Below are positions 24,171 through 34,804 of a stretch of 64,000 nucleotides of DNA, one piece after another; within the stretch, counting starts at the first letter, position 1; each line of letters opens with the position of its first letter. This stretch comes from Takakia lepidozioides. Taxonomy: Eukaryota > Streptophyta > Takakiopsida > Takakiales > Takakiaceae. Under the pieces are notes generated by a model. It ran no database searches and had not been told where the DNA came from. It saw nothing but the letters and a program-made list of their open reading frames with translations. The stretch is from assembly GCA_030704615.1 (NCBI GenBank), contig CM060732.1, forward strand, positions 47,227,053-47,291,052, read 5' to 3'. A program made the position numbers and the translations under genes.

Positions 24171-25975
24171 CAACCAGATCATCCTACAGACGGCTCAGTT
24201 ATGAGAGCTAAAGCCATTGTTACAAATGTTATGTCTTATGATGTGCTTGTTGGTGGGACAGTGTTATACCCCATGGGATTCACTCTGGAATTTTGGGAGG
24301 AAACGACATCCTACAGGCCGGAATGGCAGTCAGGAGATGGCCGACGTGCACTGCTCCCAGTGCGGTTTATTGGGAATGTAGCGGTGGATCATAGAAACAT
24401 GATGCCACATTGGCTGCATTTTCAGGGGTGGTGGCTTGGGGTGGTGAGCTCTTGGAGGGCAATAGCCATGCAAATGATAGGCCATCACCTGATGAGGACA
24501 AACAATTGGCATACAAGGCTGGTTTGCTTCCTCATGTGTCTGTGCATATTCCACTGTGGGGTACGGCTGGGAATTTGCATCGAGTAGCAGGCGAGTGTGT
24601 GCACCAAGCATGGCAGGAGGCCTTTCCATTGGTGAGTGAGGGGAGTTCAGTGACATCACCTGGACCTACTGAGTTAGCTCCTTTGGACACGGTGCCCATT
24701 ACCTGGCAACCACCTGACTTAGGGATTTGTTTGCTAGACCTGTTTGGAGGCATGAGCACTGGGCTTGCAAGAGTGTTGCAAGCAGGGATTAAAGTACGTA
24801 AGTACTTGTATGTAGAGAAGGATGAGATAGTTCGACGTATTTCTATGCGCCACATTGCCTTGCTCACACACCGGTATCCTGAGTTGTTGCAGCTCTCAGT
24901 AGTTCAAGGGTATCAAAAGGCCTTGCCAGCAGACATTACCTTGCTGGGGGCGGATGATTTGGACCGGCATGGTTCCATTGACTTGGTGATAGCGGGATGG
25001 CCTTGCCAAGGACACTCTCCCGCATGTCATGGGAATGGCTTGCATGATGCATGATCGCATTTGTTTTAGGAGATGTTGCGAGTGTTGCGGGACTTGCAGA
25101 CGAGGCAAGTGCAACCTCTAGGCTATATCTTGGAGAATGTTCCTCTTATGGGGGATTCTCGGGCCAGGGTTATAGCCAATGTGCATCAAGTGCGATCTTG
25201 GATTGGATCGGCGGTGCTATTGGATGCAACAACGGTGGGATCACGCGCGTATCGACCTCGATTGTGGTGGACCAATCTTGCACCACCAGAGCTGCTTAAG
25301 AGAGCATATGATTCCATTCATCGGCCACGCAATCTCACGGTTGAGGGCATTTTGGACCAAAGGAGACAACCACAGAGGGTATGACATGATGACGGTCCAC
25401 CTCTAGCAGTGGTCAATCGAGTGGGGCAGCCACGTGCAGCCTTGCCTACGCTCATGAACTTTCCCTCGTCTCATGCTTTTCGAGACAATGGTCATGGATT
25501 GATTTGGGACAGTGTGCTACAGCAATTGGTGGAGCCCAATGCGGATGAGCGAGAGCGGGCAATGGGATTTGCCACCGGCACTATAGATGTGCCAGCTCTG
25601 TCAGAGGCATCACGCCGCCAAGTGTTAGGTCAAGCAATGGATCTAAATTGCTTGACATGGATAATTGGCTTGTGCATGGCTGAGCAACGGAGATTGCAAG
25701 CATTGATGGCTACTTCTGCACTCTCATTGGATGGTGCATCCTCCCTGCGAACCGGGACGGTTGAGGCAGTGAGTGGGGGCGAGCACATGATCGTGGGTTG
25801 CAAACACCCATGGCAGATGTGGGATGAGATGCGCAAAGAGAGAGTCATTGGATCTCTCAAGCAGCAGTATGAGGAGTGGGGAGAGCCATAGATTGAGGAT
25901 CAGTTGGAGGCCAAGGTGGCCACGGTTTTTGAAGAGGTTGAGGATGTTTCTTGCGCGGAGGATGTTCTCAAGGTG
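24171..25975 (+). pseudogene. C5 cytosine DNA methyltransferase module inside gag-pol
   Basis: The module sits between protease and reverse transcriptase in the polyprotein frame. It begins with a domain containing SYDVLVGGTVLYPMGFTLEF, then the catalytic domain: LLDLFGGMSTG (motif I), VEKDE (motif II), AGWPCQGHSP (catalytic Cys), YILENVPLMGD (motif VI), TRxA-like target region and motifs IX/X (ERERAMGFATG, LGQAMDLN). C5 methyltransferases transfer methyl from S-adenosylmethionine to cytosine. Here a 1-nt deletion near 24402, TGA at 25052, TAG at 25067, TGA at 25382 and TAG at 25889 break it. Comparison with the inverted copy restores which positions changed (CGA to TGA, TGG to TAG). Capture of such enzymes by retrotransposons is known in dinoflagellates and charophytes. 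Confidence 0.85.
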
Positions 25976-26047
25976 GCTATGGCGGAGCAAGTGGAGGCTA
26001 CACCACAGTCAGATTGGGCGGACAAGGCCAAAGAGGTTGTTATCTAG

Positions 26048-27661
26048 CAACCAAAGGATTCGTCTCCTACCTCCAAGCCTGGTGTACCCAAGGTTGCAGT
26101 CACTAAGGACAATTGGGAACCAGATGTTGGACCTACAGTCACCGGAGGAGAGAGACGGAGGATCCAACGATTTCTAAGGGCTTATAGAAATTGCTTTGCC
26201 TTCAGTTTGAAGGATTTGGGGAGTTTGAAAGGTCAGGAGATTCGTATTGATTTGGCAAGTGACACGCCAATCTTTCGAAGGCCCTACCGGTATAGTAACA
26301 TGGAGAGGTCATTGATCCAGTCACGGGCTATGGAGTTGTTCGAAGCTGGATTGGTGGAGTTGTCAAGCAGGGAGTATGCCTCGGCAACGGTGATGCCAGC
26401 TAAGAAGGATATCTATGGCAATTGGACAGAAAGAAGGATGTGTGGGGACTATCGTCCTGTGAACCGTCAGACTAAGTCTGATAGATATGTCATGCCAACT
26501 CCAGAGGAGATCTTTGATGCCATTGGGCATGCAAAGGTGTTTAGCACATTAGACTTGCAATCCGGTTACCACCAGTTGCCAATCAAAGAGGCTGACAAGC
26601 AAAAGACGGCATTCTGGGGGATTGACCAACATGGGAAGGATTGTTTGTACCAATGGCAGTTCTTACCGTTTGGGTTGAAGAATGCTCCTGCAGAGTTTCG
26701 GAGGGTCATGGATAGGATTCTCGCGGGGCTAGACTTTGCCCGGTGCTATATTGATGACATCATTGTCTTTAGTGCTACGGTTGAGGAGCATGAGAGACAC
26801 CTTCAGGTGGTGTTTGAGCGCTTGAGAGCGCACGGGTTGAAACTGCACCCCAAAAAGTGCAAGTTCTTCCACAATCAAATTGAGTATCTGGGCCACATGA
26901 TATACCCTAGAGGATTGGGTATTCAACAGACAAAGGTGGAGGCCATTGCATGCATTCCACGTCCCATGGATGTGAACAGAGTTCGTGCTTTCATGGGATT
27001 GACAAACTACTATCGACAGTTTGTCAAGGGATTTAGCAGCATTGCAAAGGCTCTTACCAAGTTGACCAAGGTGGGTCAGGAGTGGCAATGGGAGGAGGAG
27101 CAAGAGGAAGCCTTTGATAAACTCAAGGCTCGATTAACTTCTGCACCTATTCTGAGGCGGCCTTTCCAGCTACATACGGATTGGAGTATGCTGGGGATTG
27201 GAGCAGTGCTCACACAGGTGGATGATGAGGGAAGAGAGTTCGTAGTGGCATATGCTAGTTGCTCGAACAATGATGCCGAGACGAAGTATAGTTCCTATGA
27301 AGGGGAGTGTCTAGCTGCGGTATGGGCAGTGGCATATTTCAGATGCTACCTCTATGGTAATCTCGATGTGCATGAAGATGCAGCAGTGTTGGCATACCTT
27401 CGTACCGGAGAAACAGCAGCTAGTGTGACTGCTAAGGAGAGAGATCGGGTCCTACAACAAGCCAAGATGTTCAAGTGGGAGGGGACTCACCTACTCCGGG
27501 TATGGGTGGATGGAGGAGTGAGGATTGTGCCTCATCCAACACAACGAGCGCGATTGGTACGCCATGCCCATGAGGAGTTGGGACATTTTGGGGTGCGGAG
27601 CACTAATAATTTGCTGCAAGGGCAGTATTGGTGGCGGGGCATACACACGGATGTGCAATAG
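26048..27661 (+). CDS. Reverse transcriptase and RNase H of the gypsy element, with integrase zinc-binding start
   Basis: A long open stretch of 484 codons from 26207 (the frame is open from the TAG at 26045) encodes the polymerase. Seen in order from the Met at 26207: STLDLQSGYHQ with the first catalytic Asp at 116, FLPFGLKNAP near 152-161, and YIDDIIVFS with the Asp pair at 183-184. The connection RAFMGLTNYYRQFVKGFS is typical of Ty3/gypsy. RNase H follows (LHTDWSMLGIGAVLTQ, then YSSYEGECLAAVWA) but appears shortened after LYGNLDVHE. The end contains the HHCC start of integrase (HAHEELGHFG). A TAG at 27659 interrupts before CMVC. Confidence 0.9.
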   Translation, partial: QPKDSSPTSKPGVPKVAVTKDNWEPDVGPTVTGGERRRIQRFLRAYRNCFAFSLKDLGSLKGQEIRIDLASDTPIFRRPYRYSNMERSLIQSRAMELFEAGLVELSSREYASATVMPAKKDIYGNWTERRMCGDYRPVNRQTKSDRYVMPTPEEIFDAIGHAKVFSTLDLQSGYHQLPIKEADKQKTAFWGIDQHGKDCLYQWQFLPFGLKNAPAEFRRVMDRILAGLDFARCYIDDIIVFSATVEEHERHLQVVFERLRAHGLKLHPKKCKFFHNQIEYLGHMIYPRGLGIQQTKVEAIACIPRPMDVNRVRAFMGLTNYYRQFVKGFSSIAKALTKLTKVGQEWQWEEEQEEAFDKLKARLTSAPILRRPFQLHTDWSMLGIGAVLTQVDDEGREFVVAYASCSNNDAETKYSSYEGECLAAVWAVAYFRCYLYGNLDVHEDAAVLAYLRTGETAASVTAKERDRVLQQAKMFKWEGTHLLRVWVDGGVRIVPHPTQRARLVRHAHEELGHFGVRSTNNLLQGQYWWRGIHTDVQ

Positions 27662-28400
27662 TTAGTGGCAAGGTGCATGGTGTGTGATAGAGTGCGGGTT
27701 TTTTTCAACGCCCCTACTCCACAATTGCATCATTTACCCATTATGGGTTTGGGCTATCGTTGGAGTCTTGACTTCGCAGGCGAGAGTTCTTGGGGGAATT
27801 TTAGGCTTTGTGTGAGCAAACCTTGATAGATCACCGCACTACTTCTTGGGATCATCCCGAGGCTGATGGCTTGGCGGAAAGAGATGTTCAGACAGTCAAG
27901 AGAGGTTTGCGCAAGTACGGTTTGCAGAAGGGACACCTAGGAGATTGGGACCTTCAGCTGCCTTGGCTAGCTATGTGCTATAGGTTCAACAAACAAGCTT
28001 TATTTGCCTCTTTCTCACCTTACTTTCTTCTCTTCGGCCGAGAGCCGGATTTGCCTGCATCTATTCGCAGGGAGGCTGCAATAGTTCTCAATCTTGATGA
28101 TCCGGATGTGTGGAGACACAAGCATGTGCCCAGCGGGCAGTGTTGTTCAAGAGAGTCATGTCTATGGCTTTGGAGAACCTTGCTATTGCCCAACACCAAG
28201 ACACATTGAGGTACGCCACTATACGTGGAGGGGATATCGGCCAAGTGTTTGGCATTTTCACCCTGGGGACTGTGTGTATTTGCAGCAGATAGCGCCTATG
28301 ACCTTGGATGTCACAGCAGGACGTGTGATTCTAAGGTCAGGGAGGTGTTGCCTTCAGAAGTATTGATTCTGGAGGGTCGAGATGACATGGTATGGAAGGA
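27662..28400 (+). pseudogene. Integrase with deleted catalytic core
   Basis: After the TAG the frame supplies the CxxC of the zinc domain (RCMVCDRVR) and the first core Asp context (YRWSLDFAGE). The sequence then jumps to LIDHRTTSWDHPEADG with the catalytic Glu region (LAERDVQTVKRGL) in another frame, so roughly the middle of the core, including the second Asp, is missing near 27790. The integrase C-terminal segment is recognisable in shifted frames (HFHPGDCVYLQQ; EVLILEGRDDMVWKDH). The enzyme is therefore non-functional in this copy. Confidence 0.7.
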
Positions 28401-28485
28401 CCATGTGCGCAATTGTGCGCCATGTCACCTTCCACATGTGGATGAGAGGATAGATCCCAACCTTGCAGTGGTACCTGCAGGGTTG

Positions 28486-28635
28486 CATTGCATGCTATGT
28501 GGGCATGCTAATGGCGCCGCAACCATGTTGGTGTGTGACAAATGCTCAAGGGGGTGGCACATGGGATACTTGACACCGCCACTTGCGGAGGTTCCTATCG
28601 GAGAATGGTTGTGTCCACGATGCCTTGGACAGAGG
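28486..28635 (+). CDS. PHD finger at the C-terminus of the gypsy polyprotein
   Basis: The C4HC3 pattern is spaced as in PHD fingers: CMLC, eleven residues, CDKC, then GWH, and finally EWLCPRC. The Trp before the last Cys pair is present. The seventh expected ligand two residues after the His is Tyr instead of Cys (WHMGYLTPPL), one G-to-A step from Cys. PHD fingers read histone H3 tails. Placed directly after integrase, where many plant gypsy elements carry a chromodomain, it plausibly guides insertion to a chromatin state; that role is inference. Confidence 0.82.
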
Positions 28636-28879
28636 TAGTGGGCATGACAATGGTGAAGCGGACAAGTGATCCAAGGTCTAGCTAGTGGGGCTTCAATGCC
28701 ATGGATACTCAACTGAAGATCATGGATTGCATGAAGGCAATTAACGATGGGGCTACGTTTGCACCCGGCCTGTTGATCTATCGACTTCAGGTATTGGGAC
28801 TTGTGCAATTGAAGACCAAACGATGATCTTATTTGGGGTGGATACTTGCACGCTATCTGGTGTTAGAGGGACCTAATCA

Positions 28880-28983
28880 CCAGCTAGGGGGGCGATTGTG
28901 GCGTGGCTTTCTAGGACTATATGCTAGGAAGTGTGGTTGGACAACGATGTATGTTGTGGCACAATGCTTAGGTGCACGACAGT
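28880..28983 (+). other. Polypurine-like tract and start of a candidate LTR
   Basis: CTAGGGGGGCGA at about 28884-28895 resembles a polypurine tract. It is followed by TTGTGGCGTGGCTTTCTAGG, a segment of about 88 bases that recurs at 29332-29418. A 3' LTR could start at TGTGG here, but no matching 5' LTR was found. Confidence 0.45.
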
Positions 28984-29984
28984 TGTCATGGTTTTGTTTG
29001 TGATTAGTTAGAAATAGTTATTTCTAGCTAATTAGGACATTATACATTTATATTTATATTTTGTTGGCATTGGGACTTCATTTGGTTCCATGTGCCAAGT
29101 GAGGTGACGAACCTCACTTGGGACGTGGAGATGTTATCTCTACGTGAGACGTAGGCAGGCTCGTCTTCTTCTAGTCGAGCCTCCCGAGGCCTCTCTCGCC
29201 GCCATAGCTCTAGTACTTGAGAATGAGAGTGGGTGAGGTCTGTATGGTGGAGTCCTTTAGCAAAGGTGCCATTGGCTTGACTTATATAACGTGATAGAGT
29301 GGTTTCTCCTCTTTTCACCATTTCCGTATCATTGTGGCGTGGCTTTCTAGGACTATATGCTAGGAAGTGTGGTTGGACAACGATGTATGTGGTGGCACGA
29401 TGCTTAGGTGCACGACAAACTCCTCAAACCTTGCAACACTTGCAGAACAAGAGCTTCTTCACAAGGTCTCAAACTTTTCAATGGGGCTCTCCTCGAAGAC
29501 CTCCTCTTGTACATAAACACCACAAGGTTTTCCTCTTGCAAACCCTGCAACACCTTGTAATTTAAGAGCTATCTATCAAGCTCTCTTCCATACACAAGTG
29601 CTAATTAACTATGCTAACCCCTTACTCATAGATGTAAGCAAGTCTTCTTCTAGTGATACGGAAATGGTGAAAAGAGGAGAAACCACTCTATCACGTTATA
29701 TAAGTCAAGCCAATGGCACCTTTGCTAAAGGACTCCACCATACAGACCTCACCCACTCTCCATCTCAAGTACTAGAAGCCTCGGGAGGCTCGACTAGAAG
29801 AAGACGAGCCTGCCTACGTCTCACGTGGAGATAACCTCTCCACGTCCCAAGTGAGGTTCGCCACCTCACTTGGCACATGGAACCAAATGAAGTCCCAATG
29901 CCAACAAAATACAAATATAAATATATAATGTCCTAATTAGTTAGAAATAACTATTTCTAACTAATCACAAACAAAACCATGACA
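28984..29984. repeat. Fold-back structure of two inverted LTR-like arms
   Basis: The left arm (28984-29331, plus) begins TGTCATGG and ends CCGTATCA. The right arm (29654-29984) is its reverse complement with small indels. The 322-bp centre begins with the 88-bp segment that also precedes the left arm. The arms have LTR-like TG and CA ends and contain TATATAA near 29283 in the left arm. No target-site duplication was found around either arm. Inverted LTRs point to recombination or nested insertion. Confidence 0.7.
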
Positions 29985-32429
29985 CAATGATGAAATATGA
30001 CTTACTCTTATGTTTCCAACTACCACAAGCTATAATCTTAAAATTCTCACCAAGACATGGAGTTGATTTGTCGAAGTAATGGAACTTTAGAAAATTGCAT
30101 ATGCAGTGTCACAGTCCATAAAAAGACTTCTTATGGACTTTTTGCACCCACTATAGAAAACAAATATGATAACAATGACTCATATTGTTAGACTGCAGCT
30201 ATAAACCCTTTCTACACTTCATCCTTCTTGGATCCATGTTTGAGCTGTCGACATCATGGTTAGATTTGCTCTACTCTTTAAGATACTAAAGTCCTATAAC
30301 AAAAACATCAAAAAAATGAATTTCTTATTTATATATATTATTGTGAGCCTCGAATAACTTATTTTTGCCAAAATACATGAATGCATGGAAACAAAGTAAA
30401 ACAATGGACTTGCTTCACTAAAAGATACATTTCATGTAGATGAAGATTAGCCTGAGTCCCACTATGCGATGTAACAAAAATATAAAATATAAGAAATAAA
30501 ATAAGAAAATAAAAATAATAGCTTGTACTAGGAAAAATAGAAATAATGCCATAGTGTCTGTTACTGTCAACTTTAGATGGTTCATATCTTTCAGCATGGA
30601 TGAATCTAGCGACTATAATTTTTTCATAATCATCAAATCAAAACTCTGAAAAACCTTGGGACTTCTTGTGTAGGCCACATAGTGGAATTTTTCTAGCCAC
30701 CGTAGCTTGCTTTCAACCGCAAGTCTGTCAGAGGGCAAAGGATGAGGCAAAATGAGACCACCATAAAATGTGAGTGATGGCCATGCTACCAATATTGGGT
30801 GCAACAGTACAGCCAGGAATCAAACATACATTAAACATTCAGACTTCTAGTCTTTCGGCTTACCAGTTCCTTTTTTTACAATTGAAAGATAAATGTCTAG
30901 TCTGAAACATGTGGAGCATACCTGCAATATCAAGATTTTGACCTTGACAATGTTGAGATCTTGAAGAAGATGAACAAAGTGTGAGCCTGCCTTTATGCAG
31001 GTGCAATGATGCTTGCGACACTGTGTGATTGAAAAGCACCTGCGGTCGGAGATTGCAACTGGAGATCAGATGGGGCACAGCAGGAGGGACAAACTCTTCA
31101 GTTATCTCATTTGCAGACATGTCCCTCATAAAGCAAGTCGAAGCATACAGAGAAAGCATAAGGTACTGTGTGAAAATGCGTCACACACTAGCGATAACAC
31201 AATTTCGGAGGCACAGAATGAGAGGACGAAGACGTTGGCCTGACAGGTGGTCAATCACCTGGATGATAACAATCGTCCGCTAAATGACGTCCATTTGTCT
31301 TGGAGGTACATTCAATGTTGTTTCAAATTTTAATTTGAATGTTAACGGTCTCCAATATGTGTGTCTATGTTGTAGGACTAGTTCAAATTTCAAATGTCAA
31401 TGTTCAGGGTCTCCAATATGTGTATAAGAGGAGCCATGTGCACACATATAGAACTGTATAATGGCAAAATCATGATACGATGGATATAGTTCTTGCATTC
31501 ATAGGGACATGTAAATTCTATCCGTGTGGTGAGAATAATGAGGTGGCAGGGTTAGAAAAGTGGCTATATAACAGGTGTAATATTTTAAAAGGTCCACATA
31601 GGAAAATTCTGGCTCTTGATATTTAACCATTGGCACTTTCTGGCGAATTTTTTTATTTTACTCCCAAAATTCCTTTATAAAAGTAGCCGACCCATTTTCC
31701 AAGGCAAAATCTGGCAATTTTTCGCCATATTTAAAAACACTGGTCTCAACCACCTTCACAACAACAAAACGCATCATCCGTTACCAACTGTAATTACTAG
31801 GCATAATCACCGATGTCCAAAATCACCAAACATGGTAATATCATCGTACGGGGATCCGAGGTGATTGAATGGGGGTAAATTTTATCACCAAATAATTATT
31901 TGTATATTTCATATATTAAATTATTAAAAATCTTTATACAACATTTATACCATATTAGTACACGACAAAATTGGTTGTAGTTTTGTGATTTGTGTAACCA
32001 AATGTATCCCCTTCTTTCTACAACGTCGATCCGGGAGGATTTGTGAGAGAGAGCAAACTGGACCATTGCATAGCAGATTCAAATATTGGGTATTTATAGA
32101 CCTACAAGTTTTTAAACCTAAATCTGCACCTCTGACCGCCTCTTTTTTTCTTCTTTTTTAGGCTTCAAAGAGTGGATAGTAGCCCTCAGAAAATCTATTA
32201 CTAATATGTCCATGTTTTAAAACTTCTTTTAAATGTCTACTAGTTTATCAATTAGCCATAGAGTCTGGTAAGGCCATGGCCACTGCTCAAAGGGAGAAAA
32301 CTTCTTTTAAATGTATGGGAGTTTATCAATTAGTCATAGAGTCTGGTAAGGACGACCCCTAGAGTACGCTTGTGTCCTGTAAAACTACGAAGCATAATCT
32401 TAAAGCATTCTTTGTAGTGCGATTTAGAA
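29985..32429. other. AT-rich intergenic DNA, no gene seen
   Basis: Only short frames occur, none with domain or splice support. Two similar segments with TTCAAATTTxxAATGTxxACGGTCTCCAATATGTG-like content lie near 31320 and 31380. Another repeated phrase, AACTTCTTTTAAATGT, occurs near 32220 and 32300. Confidence 0.4.
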
Positions 32430-33000
32430 GCTCGTTTCAAGCTTCAAGCTGGTGTTAACCAATCCTGGGTGGGGAGAAAATGTCAAAATATTTCTGCATT
32501 AAAGACTGTCAACATAGAGCAACTAGTGTGATCCATGCCTTGGTGGATAATTTAAATGTCTCTTTGTCCAATCCCAAAGTCATGGCCAAGATCACCACTG
32601 ACTTTTATAAGAACCTCTTTGGTCCTACTCTCAATATAACCTGGAGATTCGACAATATACCTTAACAATATCCCCTGCTCATTAGGTGATTCGCAGCGAC
32701 ATACTTTGGCCTCTCCATTCTCAATGGAGGAACTTGGTCATATTGTTGAGGCCCTCGCTCCTCATAAAATGCATAGTCCAAGGTCGGCTTGCGTTTCCAA
32801 GATCGCTACTAGCTACAATGTGTCCACCAAGGTTTTTATAAGCCGTAATGCAAGGCCTTTTGGTTCAAACGGTCGTATCTAATTTATAATCTTCCTAGAC
32901 ATTATCGTTTGATTATATTAATCTCTTTGCACACTAAAACACAATCCAGCACGTCTGCGAAAGTTTGTTGTTATGTAGAATTGTTTACAGACTTGATCAG
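32430..33000 (+). pseudogene. Decayed LINE reverse-transcriptase-upstream fragment
   Basis: The peptide around 32480-32665 (FCIKDCQHRATSVIHALVD, then TTDFYKNLFGPT) matches the region just before the polymerase of L1-like elements, where FY..LF is typical. In other frames EELGHIVEALAPHKM and NLPRHYRLIILI follow, matching the conserved EI..AL and FRPI.LL blocks. Several frameshifts and stops are present. It is a separate fragment from the minus-strand endonuclease piece near 7 kb. Confidence 0.55.
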
Positions 33001-33276
33001 TGTTTATGCCACTCCAACTCATTCCCCAACCTAAGAGCACATGTATGTCAATAGCAACTTACAATATCATGTTGAGAATTGATTTGTACAATCCACTTGC
33101 ATGCATCATGTCATGAGCTCAACTCAAGGCAATTTAAGTCCCAACTTGTATACTTTTCGTACAATCTATACAAACATATAGGTCATCTTCAAGTTTGTAA
33201 TATATTACTAATACTTTAAACTTAGGATCAATTTGTCTCATAATGCTCGTCATGGAATTTCAATCGAGCTTGACAC

Positions 33277-34804
33277 CTAAGTTATGGATTTTGTCTCATC
33301 TTTGTTATTCATTAGTATTGTCTGTTTTGTTTGTTGTTGTTTAGATTGGTCTTTTGAGTTATCATGTCGTTCATTCCACACAGTATTTGTGGCAAAGGTA
33401 TTGGGGCTATACTTTCGGTATGCATCCAAAGTAGGCTCTGGACGATGTGGAGGGCGAACCCTGCGAGGACGAATGCTTGTAGTGGGAGGAGTGTGTGGGG
33501 CCACTATAGCATGACTAGATGACTTGGTGTTAATTGTTGTGGACCTCGAAATTTTTGGGTTGTCTAATTGTGTCAAGTCCAGCTTGTGACTATTGGGCCC
33601 ACGGGGAGAGTCTCTTGCGTGATCAACTGTGTCACGGGGATGCTGAATTTTTGCATTATATTGTCTTGAGATGGCCGTTGATGGCCTAGGAACATGACTA
33701 GGTTGAGGAGAGCCAGTTGTGTAATCAGTGGAGCTACGTGAATGGAGATCACATCTTCCACTTTGTAGTGAACTTGTTGTTGATGGCCTGGAAATTGCAG
33801 AGATCACAGTAATAGGTTTGGTACTATGAGAGGTTGTAGCAAATTCTGGCCGTGGGGAAGTATGCGTTGGAGATCTGGTTGTAGAGCGTGGGGAGTTGAT
33901 TACAGAGTTGGGGGCCGTCTCAAGCAAGTCTGACCTTGGGGTCCCTGCCAATGACCTTTAAAAACAAAAATCAAATCAGTAATACAATTTAGAGATCATT
34001 GAGTTCAGATAGTTTCAATTCATGATAAGTGCAGAATCTTTTATGTAGAGTAGAAATTACCTAAGCATAAAATCACATTATGGTACATACACTATATAAT
34101 ATTATTGGGATAAATTAGCTAGTTATTCATCACTAGTCTACACTTGATATAAAGAGAATTGTGACACCATAAGTCTAATTATGTCTGGTGACAAGGGAGA
34201 CTAATTATCAATGACTTAGTGAGCTTGGACCATCTATACAACACATATTTAGAAATCATCAGCAAATTATTGATTAATGAAGCTTGAATGTATTTTTTTA
34301 TTTAATAATAATTTTTCTTTTGGGGGGCACTATAGTGAGATAACATTACCTAGAGGGTCCTGATTTTGGAGTACTACCAATGGACCTGGGGGACGGAACA
34401 GACACCTCAGCCTTTGTGGTTGATAATTGATGTTCTAATTGAGGCCTCTTCAATCTTATCCGGTGGGGCAAAGCCGCATACAGATCGGCTGCACTCACAT
34501 ACTGTGGAGGAAGAGCCAGCTGGTGGGAGCCAGTGGTGCCAGGATACTGATGCCACCACCTACAGATCGCCGAAGTCGATGGGCTCAGCGGTTTTGCTTT
34601 GGGTGAATCCTTGCTTTCTTGCACTGGAAAAGTCGTCCGACGTCTGTTAAAGTTTGTTGTCGCTAAATAAGGTCTCCATGGGGACATTGATCTGGGTGTG
34701 GATCCTAAAGTAGGATTGAGAATATTGGCAACTTGCCAAGAAACCGATGTAGGAAAGTATGAGTATTGTTGAGCCATGACGCAATCACCGGGGGTTTGGT
34801 CCAT
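33277..34804 (-). CDS. Low-complexity Ser/Thr/Pro-rich protein, two exons
   Basis: Exon one (34804-34350) starts at an ATG followed by DQTPGDCVMAQQYSYFP. Exon two (33955-33277) joins in phase through a GT-AG intron (donor GTAATG, acceptor TTTTTAAAG). The 377-residue product is disordered, with repeated short motifs such as GSTPRS, GSTPKSG and AGTPRSD that continue across the splice junction, which supports the model. The C-terminal half is rich in Ser, Thr, Pro, Arg and Asn. No family is recognised. Such proteins are sometimes accessory products of plant transposons. The AT-rich flanks and lack of stops leave both host and transposon origin open. Confidence 0.5.

Larger units (their letters stand above)
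20300..29984. mobile_element. Rearranged Ty3/gypsy retroelement carrying a DNA methyltransferase and a PHD finger
   Basis: Layout left to right: inverted methyltransferase cassette (about 20300-22097, minus); gag with two zinc knuckles (22098-23057); RGG-like linker and protease (to 24170); methyltransferase (24177-25973); reverse transcriptase and RNase H (26048-27500); integrase, partly deleted (27500-28200); PHD finger (28486-28635); G-rich polypurine-like tract near 28885; LTR-like inverted repeats (28984-29984). The domain order PR-RT-RH-INT is that of Ty3/gypsy. No 5' LTR is visible upstream of gag; the inverted cassette occupies its place. Gag through RT share one frame apart from a single 1-nt deletion near 24402, so the ancestor had one continuous gag-pol frame. 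Eleven nonsense codons show the copy is dead. Confidence 0.82.

Noticed and set aside
24330-25114. Minus-strand ORFs opposite the methyltransferase (and plus-strand ones at 21159-21907)
   Set aside because: They are the shadow frames of the cassette, identical in both copies because the cassette is duplicated; the sense frame carries the enzyme motifs.
33284-33514. Hydrophobic plus-strand ORF as a membrane protein
   Set aside because: It is the reverse strand of the spliced low-complexity gene, whose exon junction is in phase.
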